A stretch of DNA of 15,669 nt from NCBI GenBank assembly GCA_041552135.1, contig JBFELL010000055.1:1-15669 (forward strand), written 5' to 3'. The translations under genes and the position numbers were made by a program. The stretch is from SZUA-186 sp041552135. GTDB lineage: Bacteria > Pseudomonadota > Gammaproteobacteria > UBA9214. Positions within the stretch are counted from its first letter, which is position 1. Every line of letters starts with the position of its first letter. The notes under the pieces are model-generated. The model did no database searches, was not told the DNA's origin, and saw only the letters and a list, made by a program, of their open reading frames with translations. This document shows, piece by piece, positions 7,110 to 12,061 of the stretch.

Positions 7110-7553
7110 TCAGGAACCGAGCAAACGCTGCCACCAGCGGCGGCGCCCGCCGGGCAACGGCATGTCGGCATTCATATCCACCGGCGCCAGCCTGGAAAGT
7201 ATCCAGCCGGGTAGTGGCGGCTTGTCGCTGAAACCGCACGATACCCCCAGATTATTGGGGTCGAAGATCTTCACGAACTGTGGCGCATCCAGCGAGTCCG
7301 CATAGACAATACCGCAGTAGTCCTCGCCATGCTCCCTGCGCAACAGCTGCTCGATTTCCGACAGAAATGTCCTGAGCAGATCGCCACTGGCGGGTTCCGG
7401 GGGCGGTGCCTCGCCGACGGCATAGATATACCAGCCACCGTCCGAATCGCTGCGCAGGACCTCCCATAAACGCTCCAGCTGCTCCCAGCGAAGCACATTG
7501 TGAAAACGGCCGCGAAAGGCCTGGATAAACGGGTTGTCAGTATCGTTACTCAT
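7110..7553 (-). CDS. Conserved-looking hypothetical protein, first gene of the copA operon
   Basis: This is a 147-residue soluble protein with no signal peptide or membrane span; I do not recognise a named family. It starts MSNDTDNPFIQAFRGRFHNV. A hydrophobic strand GGWYIYAVGEAP lies at about 39-50, the helix DLLRTFLSEIEQLLRREHG at about 58-76, then DYCGIVYADS with Cys80. A compact block at 96-124, including KIFDPNNLGVSCGFSD with Cys106 and PPLPGWILSRLAPVD, looks like the conserved core. The C-terminus is basic and Trp-rich (GGRRRWWQRLLGS). It lies 73 bp upstream of copA on the same strand, so a link to copper handling or to oxidase assembly is possible but only by position. Base use matches its neighbours. 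The ribosome site before the ATG at 7553 is poor. Confidence 0.7.
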   Translation of the reverse strand: MSNDTDNPFIQAFRGRFHNVLRWEQLERLWEVLRSDSDGGWYIYAVGEAPPPEPASGDLLRTFLSEIEQLLRREHGEDYCGIVYADSLDAPQFVKIFDPNNLGVSCGFSDKPPLPGWILSRLAPVDMNADMPLPGGRRRWWQRLLGS

Positions 7554-7584
7554 GGCAACTGTTAGGTCTGCAGCCGCAGTGGTT

Positions 7585-7604
7585 ATTATAGGATCATATC
7601 ATCC
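7585..7604 (-). promoter_or_regulatory. Probable -10 and adjacent palindromic operator of the copA operon
   Basis: On the minus strand a perfect TATAAT (plus 7585-7590) lies 32-37 bases upstream of the start of the 147-residue gene. Directly upstream of it, in the spacer, is GGATCATATCATCC (7591-7604), symmetric at 12 of 14 positions. It does not match the CueR (ACCTTCC/GGAAGGT) or CopY operators. A regulator binding here would cover the promoter. Confidence 0.4.
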
Positions 7605-7647
7605 GGGCAACACAGGAATGTCCGCCCGTAATTGACAGGTAAAGACC

Positions 7648-7677
7648 ATGACCCGCACACCACCCGGCGAATCATAG
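7648..7677 (+). CDS. Possible 9-codon leader ORF upstream of tpm
   Basis: ATG at 7648 opens a nine-codon frame (MTRTPPGES) ending in TAG at 7675-7677, four bases before the tpm ATG. AGGT lies upstream of it, while tpm itself has no convincing ribosome site. Re-initiation from this leader could deliver ribosomes to tpm. Such a short frame can also arise by chance. Confidence 0.3.
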   Translation: MTRTPPGES

Positions 7678-7681
7678 CGCC

Positions 7682-8338
7682 ATGGACCCGGAATTCTGGC
7701 ATGCGCGCTGGCAGGAAAACCGCATCGGATTTCACCTGCAGGAAACCAATCCATGGCTGGTGCGCTACTGGCCGCCGCCGCGCACAGCGCCCGGCGACAG
7801 GGTCCTCGTTCCCCTGTGCGGCAAGAGCCTCGACATGCTGTGGTTGCTGGACCAGGGCTACCGGGTCACCGGCGTCGAGATCAGCCGTATCGCGGCGGAG
7901 GCCTTTTTTGCAGAGAACAGCCTGGTGCCGGCCATTGACCAGGCGGGTGAGTTCATCCGCTACCGGTGTGATGCACTGGACATACTTTGCGGCGATTTCT
8001 TTACGCTGGACAGGGATACCGCGGGTGATATCGATGCCGTCTACGACCGGGCCTCGCTTATTGCGCTGCCGCCCGCCATGCGCGCCGCCTATGCGAGGCA
8101 TCTGGCCTCGCTGCTCGAGCCCGGGACCCCCTGCCTGCTGATAACCCTGGACTACAACCAGCGGCAAATGGACGGGCCGCCATTCGCGGTCACCGGCGAG
8201 GAAATCACCAGCCTGTATGCAGACACATTCGCGATCGGGCAACTGTGCTCGGAGGATGTACTCGATGGCAACGGCAGGTTCCGCGATGCCGGCGTCACCC
8301 GCCTGCACGAGTGCATCTACCGGCTGCAGCGCAAGTGA
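7682..8338 (+). CDS. tpm: Thiopurine S-methyltransferase
   Basis: This is a 218-residue cytoplasmic AdoMet-dependent methyltransferase of the bacterial Tpm family. The start at 7682 gives MDPEFWHARWQENRIGFHLQ, the invariant N-terminus of the family, where Trp and His residues help shape the active site. The AdoMet-binding region reads GDRVLVPLCGKSLDMLWLLD followed by QGYRVTGVEIS (about residues 38-68). Further family blocks are AVYDRASLIALPP and AYARHLASLLEPG, with LLITLDYNQ and GPPFAVTGEEI near the C-terminal half. Bacterial Tpm proteins methylate selenite and tellurite oxyanions as well as aromatic thiols, so metalloid tolerance or volatilisation is the usual role. It is divergent from the copper operon; no partner gene follows. 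Confidence 0.95.
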   Translation: MDPEFWHARWQENRIGFHLQETNPWLVRYWPPPRTAPGDRVLVPLCGKSLDMLWLLDQGYRVTGVEISRIAAEAFFAENSLVPAIDQAGEFIRYRCDALDILCGDFFTLDRDTAGDIDAVYDRASLIALPPAMRAAYARHLASLLEPGTPCLLITLDYNQRQMDGPPFAVTGEEITSLYADTFAIGQLCSEDVLDGNGRFRDAGVTRLHECIYRLQRK

Positions 8339-8641
8339 ATCAGCCAGACGGCATCAGGCAGACAGCAAGACAGCCACAGAGGACAAGGCGGGCTTGGGAG
8401 CGCGGCACCAGGGACTCGGCCGGCCGCGCAGTTGCACGTCATTGAACTCTGCAGCCCCACGATCGCGCAGCTCCGTGGCAATCACCGCCCCGAAACTCTC
8501 GACAGCGCCATTCACCTCACCCGGGTGCTACCGCAGAGAAGCGCCTTTTCAAGCTTACGGGTAAGGTAAACTGCACCGCCAGAGGCATCCTGGCCGGCAA
8601 GCCACGAACCCGAACAACATGTAAGCCGGATTGGCTGGCGC
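8339..8641. other. Intergenic stretch without a supported gene
   Basis: No reading frame here has both a credible start and recognisable protein content on either strand. A minus-strand frame of about 53 codons in 8345-8510 reads like amphipathic protein (ESFGAVIATELRDRGAAEF) but lacks a good ATG and I cannot place it; it may be a relic. Confidence 0.5.
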
Positions 8642-8683
8642 TTGATCCATGTCAATGCGCCGCTGCAGGGTGATTGCCAGAAT
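8642..8683 (+). promoter_or_regulatory. FNR/Anr-like box and -10 driving a predicted small RNA
   Basis: TTGATCCATGTCAA (8642-8655) matches the FNR-family palindrome TTGAT-N4-ATCAA with one mismatch. A hexamer CAGAAT at 8678-8683 matches TATAAT at 4 of 6 positions. It lies where the box centre would be at -41.5 relative to a start near 8690, the class II activation geometry. The next thing downstream on this strand is a strong terminator. Confidence 0.5.
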
Positions 8684-8689
8684 AATGCT

Positions 8690-8751
8690 CAGGAAATCTG
8701 GTGAGGAAGTCTCCCACACTTTAAGCGGACCCCGACGTCCGCTATTTTTTT
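8690..8751 (+). ncRNA. Predicted small RNA of about 60 nt
   Basis: The predicted start near 8690 is set by the FNR-like promoter and the end by the terminator at 8751. The transcript would hold two hairpins. The first is at 8701-8717, GTG-a-GGA paired with TCCCAC, with one bulged A and the loop AGTC. The second is the terminator stem. The CTCCC stretch at 8711-8715 could pair with GGGAG-type ribosome sites when open. There is no reading frame, and the genes to the right are on the other strand, so the terminator is not explained by a nearby coding gene, except possibly distant tpm. This is a prediction from architecture; no known RNA family is recognised. Confidence 0.45.
8723..8751 (+). terminator. 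Strong intrinsic terminator, plus strand
   Basis: The stem AGCGGAC (8724-8730) pairs with GTCCGCT (8737-8743) around a CCCGAC loop and is followed by A and seven T (8745-8751). The opposite strand has only a poor T-run, so it is directional. Confidence 0.85.
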
Positions 8752-8799
8752 GCCGGCAGGAAAACAGGGGGGCCTACCGCCGGTGATTACCGCCAGGCG

Positions 8800-9255
8800 C
8801 TATTCCGCCGTGCGCACATCATGCAGGATCGACAGCAGGTCGCTTTCCCAGCGATCGAAGATGACGGGGTCTACCCGGTCACCGGAAATTTCTGCATACA
8901 GCGAAGGATGGGCTGTCACCAGGATGGTCTGATCTCCCTCGGCAAAGATCGATATCTTGGGCGGCATGTAGGCAACCAGCTCCGGCACCTTGTCGCTGAT
9001 CTCGCGGATCTCGTCATATTTGCCGGCAAACACGATACGGTACTTGTCGGTCTTGTAGCCCATACCGGTGAGCCCGATATCGACCCGCTGCACACGCGAT
9101 ACCGTGTAGCCGTGATCGCGTATCGATTCCTGCAGGGCGAGCATGGCCTCGGGAAACGTCAGCGACGTGCGTACCATCACCAGGCCATCGGCACGCAACA
9201 GTGCCGGCCACTGGCAGGCCAGTAAGGCAATCAGCAACAGTCTCGAAAAGCTCAT
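8800..9255 (-). CDS. Exported DUF302-domain protein
   Basis: This 151-residue protein has a signal peptide MSFSRLLLIALLACQWPALLRA ending near residue 22, so it should be periplasmic. The mature part has the DUF302 pattern: a start strand LVMVRTSLTFPEAMLALQES, IRDHGYTVSRVQRVDIG, then KYRIVFAGKYDEI, AYMPPKISIF and QTILVTAHPSLYAEI. The biochemical function of DUF302 is not established. The mature protein has no cysteine, unlike the DUF302 module fused to the upstream cytochrome. Its ATG overlaps the stop of that cytochrome gene as ATGA (9252-9255), so the two are almost certainly translated together. No clear terminator follows. Confidence 0.85.
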   Translation of the reverse strand: MSFSRLLLIALLACQWPALLRADGLVMVRTSLTFPEAMLALQESIRDHGYTVSRVQRVDIGLTGMGYKTDKYRIVFAGKYDEIREISDKVPELVAYMPPKISIFAEGDQTILVTAHPSLYAEISGDRVDPVIFDRWESDLLSILHDVRTAE

Positions 9256-10289
9256 AATGTGGCATCCTCGATCAGCGACTGGTAGATCCGGTGCATCTGC
9301 TCGCAGGCCTCGTCCAGTTCACCATTATTGAACATACGGCTCAGGTACAGGGGATTGATGGTCGTGACCAGCACCTTGCCCTCGCGCTCCATTACCGTAA
9401 CGCGGCAGGGCAGGAACAGGCCGACACGCGGATCCACCGCCAGCGCCTCGAAGAGAAAATTGAAATTACAGAAGTGCAGCACCACTTCCTGCCGGTTTTC
9501 CTTGCCTTCCTCCACCAGACCGTGCTCCAGGAAATCGGTCCGGATCAGCAGGAAGTTCTCGCCGGCGATGGCCTGCTTGAGGTTCTCGACCGTCTCCTCG
9601 ACGGTGTAGGATGATTCGATGACAATTACCGGCTCGTTTTTTGCGCCCCCGGACCTCGCATCGGTCACCCGAGTGTCTTCAAACGAGCGCACAAAGCTCA
9701 CCAGGTCATCGATGTCCTGCTCACTGAGCCCCTCGACCAGCATCGAGGTCATCGGTGTGCCTTCACGCCCGTAAACCAGGGTATGCCGGATCATGTCATC
9801 GGTTGCGGCCGCCAGAAAGCCGACATTGTTCAGGGCCGGCGCAATGATCGGCAGGTCGTGCCGGCGGGAGAAGGTCACCCCTGTGCCGTGCCCGCCTTCA
9901 CCGTTGGCGCCGTGGCAGTCGGCACAATGGGAAGCGAAGAGTTCCCTGCCGTGCTTGCGATCACCCTTGACGGGTGTGTCGGAAAATTCGGGCGCGGGTT
10001 TGCCCGACCAGCCGCGGATATGCCCTACCAGCGCATCGAGCTGTGCATCGCTCAGTCTGGGAAATGCCGGCATGACCCTCCCCGGTCGTCCGATGCGGAT
10101 GGTCTTGCGCAGAAAATCGTCATCAACGCTTTCGAGGAAGGATGGCAGTGCCAGCGGCGTTCCCACACCACCACCGCCCTTGTCACCGTGACAGACAGCG
10201 CAATGCTCGGCAAACAGCCCCGCACCATCAGGCGCTGCCCAGACCGTCATCGCGAATAGGCACAATATCGATAGTAATATCAACCGCAT
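9252..10289 (-). CDS. Diheme cytochrome c fused to a C-terminal DUF302 domain
   Basis: The start at 10289 (MRLILLSILCLFAMTVWA) gives a clean signal peptide cut after residue 18; the frame is open 15 codons further upstream without support. The 345-residue precursor contains two class I cytochrome c modules: CAVCH at 30-34 with probable ligand Met73 (RVMPAF), and CADCH at 122-126 with Met180 in GTPMTSM. From about residue 220 follows a DUF302 domain: ESSYTVEETVENLKQAI, VVLHFCNFNFLFEAL with Cys274, VGLFLPCRVTVMEREGK with Cys295, and TINPLYLSRMFNNGELDEAC. It should be a periplasmic electron-transfer protein delivering electrons to or from whatever DUF302 does. It is the first gene of a two-gene operon with an FNR-like promoter, divergent from the sulfur-globule gene. 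Confidence 0.9.
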   Translation of the reverse strand: MRLILLSILCLFAMTVWAAPDGAGLFAEHCAVCHGDKGGGGVGTPLALPSFLESVDDDFLRKTIRIGRPGRVMPAFPRLSDAQLDALVGHIRGWSGKPAPEFSDTPVKGDRKHGRELFASHCADCHGANGEGGHGTGVTFSRRHDLPIIAPALNNVGFLAAATDDMIRHTLVYGREGTPMTSMLVEGLSEQDIDDLVSFVRSFEDTRVTDARSGGAKNEPVIVIESSYTVEETVENLKQAIAGENFLLIRTDFLEHGLVEEGKENRQEVVLHFCNFNFLFEALAVDPRVGLFLPCRVTVMEREGKVLVTTINPLYLSRMFNNGELDEACEQMHRIYQSLIEDATL

Positions 10290-10376
10290 ATGAATTCTGC
10301 TCGTCAGCACCACTGGCTTATCTGATAAGACCACGCGTATACCCTGTGTCGCGCCTCGACCGGCATATTGTAATTA

Positions 10377-10418
10377 AGCATATAATTATCCTCTAAATAA
10401 CTACTTGATTCAGGTCAA
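10377..10418 (-). promoter_or_regulatory. FNR/Anr-like box between the cytochrome-DUF302 operon and the sulfur-globule gene
   Basis: TTGATTCAGGTCAA (10405-10418) is a one-mismatch FNR-family palindrome. On the minus strand the hexamer TATGCT (plus 10377-10382) lies exactly where the box centre would be at -41.5, predicting a start near 10370 and an 81-nt leader. Another -10 candidate, GATAAT (plus 10385-10390), is closer. Toward the plus strand a TATGAT at 10446-10451 puts the box at about -46.5, less ideal. Confidence 0.5.
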
Positions 10419-10491
10419 TAAATCGGCTAATCATTACGTGCACCATATGATGTGCTCGATTTAATAATCTTAAGACTAGGAGGTAACAAGC

Positions 10492-10854
10492 ATGATGTTC
10501 AAGAAAACCTTAACTGCTGCCTTCATTGCAGGCATCGCGTCCCTGCCGATGCAGTCCGCCCAGGCCTGGTGGGGCGGCGGTCCCGGTGGCTGGGGCAACG
10601 AGTGGGGTCCCTTCGACGGTGACGGCTTCGGTGACTTCAACATGAGCATGAGCGGTGGCGGTCGTGGCCACGGTTACGGTCGCGGCTACGGCTACGGCTA
10701 TGGCTACCCGTACTACGGTGGCTGGGGCGGCCCGTACGGCTACGGCGGTTATCCCGGCTACGGTGGCTGGGGCGGCCCGTGGGGCGGTGGCTACCCGGGC
10801 TACTACGGTGCACCCGCTGCACCCGCTGCACCGGCAACTGGCACCGCCCAGTAA
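10492..10854 (+). CDS. sgp: Sulfur-globule-type structural protein, Gly/Tyr/Trp-rich, exported
   Basis: A strong ribosome site AGGAGG lies 8 bases before the ATG at 10492; a second ATG follows directly. The 120-residue precursor has a signal peptide cut after AQA (residue 25), leaving 95 residues of very low complexity. The mature part has WWGGGPGGWGNEWGPFDGD, then GFGDFNMSMSGGGRGHGYGR, then Gly-Tyr repeats and a 15-residue repeat YGGWGGPYGYGGYPG occurring nearly twice (coded by the direct repeat 10713-10735 / 10758-10780), and an Ala/Pro tail. The GFGDFNM-S plus RGHGYGRGYGYG pattern is that of the sulfur globule proteins of purple sulfur bacteria (SgpA/SgpB type), which coat periplasmic elemental sulfur. 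A generic Gly-rich cell-envelope protein is the alternative. Confidence 0.8.
   Translation: MMFKKTLTAAFIAGIASLPMQSAQAWWGGGPGGWGNEWGPFDGDGFGDFNMSMSGGGRGHGYGRGYGYGYGYPYYGGWGGPYGYGGYPGYGGWGGPWGGGYPGYYGAPAAPAAPATGTAQ
10713..10780 (+). repeat. Direct repeat of 23 bp, 45 bp apart, inside the sulfur-globule gene
   Basis: Bases 10713-10735 recur exactly at 10758-10780. The 45-bp period equals 15 codons, so the repeat keeps the frame and duplicates the YGGWGGP block. It marks growth of the gene by internal duplication. Confidence 0.85.
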
Positions 10855-10863
10855 GCCGGAACC

Positions 10864-10908
10864 GGGAAGCACAGGGATGTGCTTCCCTCACCCTGCATTG
10901 CAGGGTGA
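10864..10908 (+). terminator. Two tandem hairpins after the sulfur-globule gene
   Basis: The first stem is GGGAAGCAC (10864-10872) with GTGCTTCCC (10879-10887). The second is TCACCCTGCA (10888-10897) with TGCAGGGTGA (10899-10908). Neither has a T-run, so they may protect the 3' end of an abundant mRNA rather than only terminate it. Confidence 0.55.
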
Positions 10909-10941
10909 CAGCCCCCCCCATCTGATGTATAAGATGGACTC

Positions 10942-10969
10942 AACAGGCCAGCAAATTCTCTGGCCTGTT
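10942..10969 (+). terminator. Third hairpin before the mlaC-like gene
   Basis: AACAGGCCAG (10942-10951) pairs perfectly with CTGGCCTGTT (10960-10969) around CAAATTCT. The following bases GTCGTTCC are only moderately T-rich. It could terminate leftover transcription or form the leader of the next gene. Confidence 0.5.
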
Positions 10970-11006
10970 GTCGTTCCAAAACATTACACAGGCATCGAGG
11001 GGGCAC

Positions 11007-11615
11007 ATGAAAGCAAACATCTGCGCTGTATTTATCATTCTCCTTTCCTCAGCATCCATGACCGTCGCGGCGACACCGTATTCGCCGTATCAGCAGGGCA
11101 TGCGATCACCGGCTCAAGCCGTATCTCCGGCCACGATACTCGAGGAAGGCGTCAAGAAACTCACCACCTATATCCGCAGCAAAAACCCGCAGGACCAGGC
11201 CAGGGCTATCCGGTACCTGAAGTCGGAAATCGCACCGTATTTCGACTTCGCCTACATGACCCAGTGGGCCGCTGGTCCCGCCTGGCGCAACATGAATGCC
11301 GCCCAGCGCGGCAAGATGGAAGGTGAGCTGGCCAAGTCATTCCTGACCATCCTTGCCACCAACCTGTCTTCATACAAGAACCAGCAGATCCGCTTTTTCA
11401 CACCACGAGGCCAGGGCCGGAGTGAAAAGACGGTAAGTGCATGGATCATGGAGCAGGGGAGTTACCCCACCAAGCTGGATTTCCGTTTCTACAGGAACAA
11501 GCAGGGCAACTGGAAGATCTTTGATGTAAAGGTTGCCGGCAACAGCGCCGTGAGCTATTACCGCAACATGTTCAGACAGAAACTGCGCCACAGCCAGGCA
11601 CGCGCACGCAGCTAA
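11007..11615 (+). CDS. MlaC/Ttg2D-family exported phospholipid-binding protein
   Basis: The start at 11007 (MKANICAVFIILLSS) follows GAGGGGG at a good distance and gives a signal peptide cut after TVA (residue 21). The precursor is 202 residues, normal for the family. Family blocks are the helix ILEEGVKKLTTYIRSKNP, YFDFAYMTQWAAGPAWRNM (the MlaC F-(D/N)F-M motif followed by Trp), EGELAKSFLTILATNL, then beta strands QIRFFTPR, VSAWIMEQ, KLDFRFYR and NWKIFDVKVAG-SAV. MlaC proteins shuttle phospholipids across the periplasm between the MlaFEDB complex and the outer membrane. Here it stands alone with no mlaFEDB nearby, so it may be a paralogue with a different lipid or partner. Confidence 0.9.
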   Translation: MKANICAVFIILLSSASMTVAATPYSPYQQGMRSPAQAVSPATILEEGVKKLTTYIRSKNPQDQARAIRYLKSEIAPYFDFAYMTQWAAGPAWRNMNAAQRGKMEGELAKSFLTILATNLSSYKNQQIRFFTPRGQGRSEKTVSAWIMEQGSYPTKLDFRFYRNKQGNWKIFDVKVAGNSAVSYYRNMFRQKLRHSQARARS

Positions 11616-11623
11616 CCGGGCAC

Positions 11624-11656
11624 GACCTGATTGCCGGCATGACCGGCAATCAGGTC
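11624..11656 (+). terminator. Perfect 14-bp hairpin after the mlaC-like gene
   Basis: GACCTGATTGCCGG (11624-11637) pairs with CCGGCAATCAGGTC (11643-11656) around the loop CATGA, 8 bases after the stop codon. There is no T-run, so it is either a weak or Rho-assisted terminator or a 3' stabiliser. Confidence 0.55.
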
Positions 11657-12061
11657 AACTCCGGCAAACCGTCGGAAGCAAGACACGGTTAATGGTATCG
11701 CTGGCGCAACACCTGGACACACTGCCGCCCTATCTCGGCTACGGGCAAAGACTGCCGCCCTGCCTGCCACGCTCCCGAAGACCTTGAATAGCTGCGAAAT
11801 AGCGCCATCAGTCGGCGCCTCCCCAACACGGCAACGGGATTCTTCCTGGACAATCCGGCAAATTCCCGTGCCTGGCAGGGAAACAGCCTCCGGACACCGG
11901 TTGCCTGCCGCGCACCCCCTCAACTTCTGGATCAAGTTTGCCGATATAGTGGTACAGTCAGGCATCCTGGATAAGGGCAAATCCTGTTTGCACCTTGCCT
12001 TTGCCTTGCAAGGCGCTGACGGGTCAAGGAAACCATACATCAAGCCAGAGGACTAACGGCA
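11657..12061. other. Intergenic stretch upstream of the HerA-like gene, no gene seen
   Basis: About 400 bp with no credible reading frame, promoter match or repeat on either strand. The only symmetric element is the 12-bp palindrome GCCTTGCAAGGC at 12003-12014, 48 bases before the HerA-like start. A minus-strand open frame here has no recognisable content. Confidence 0.5.

Noticed and set aside
8701..8720. GTGAGGAAGTCTCCC resembling the GAGGAAAGTCC motif of RNase P RNA
   Set aside because: The match is short and inexact, and the roughly 60-nt interval is far too small for RNase P RNA, with none of its other conserved elements.
10655..11326. Alternative plus frame of 223 codons overlapping the sulfur-globule and mlaC-like genes
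   Set aside because: It is a frame shadow of Gly-rich codons and runs through three hairpins; both overlapped genes have signal peptides and ribosome sites in their own frames.
11612..12043. Minus-strand open frame of 143 codons upstream of the HerA-like gene
   Set aside because: No ribosome site, no domain, Cys/Arg/Pro-scattered composition, and it overlaps the hairpin after the mlaC-like gene.
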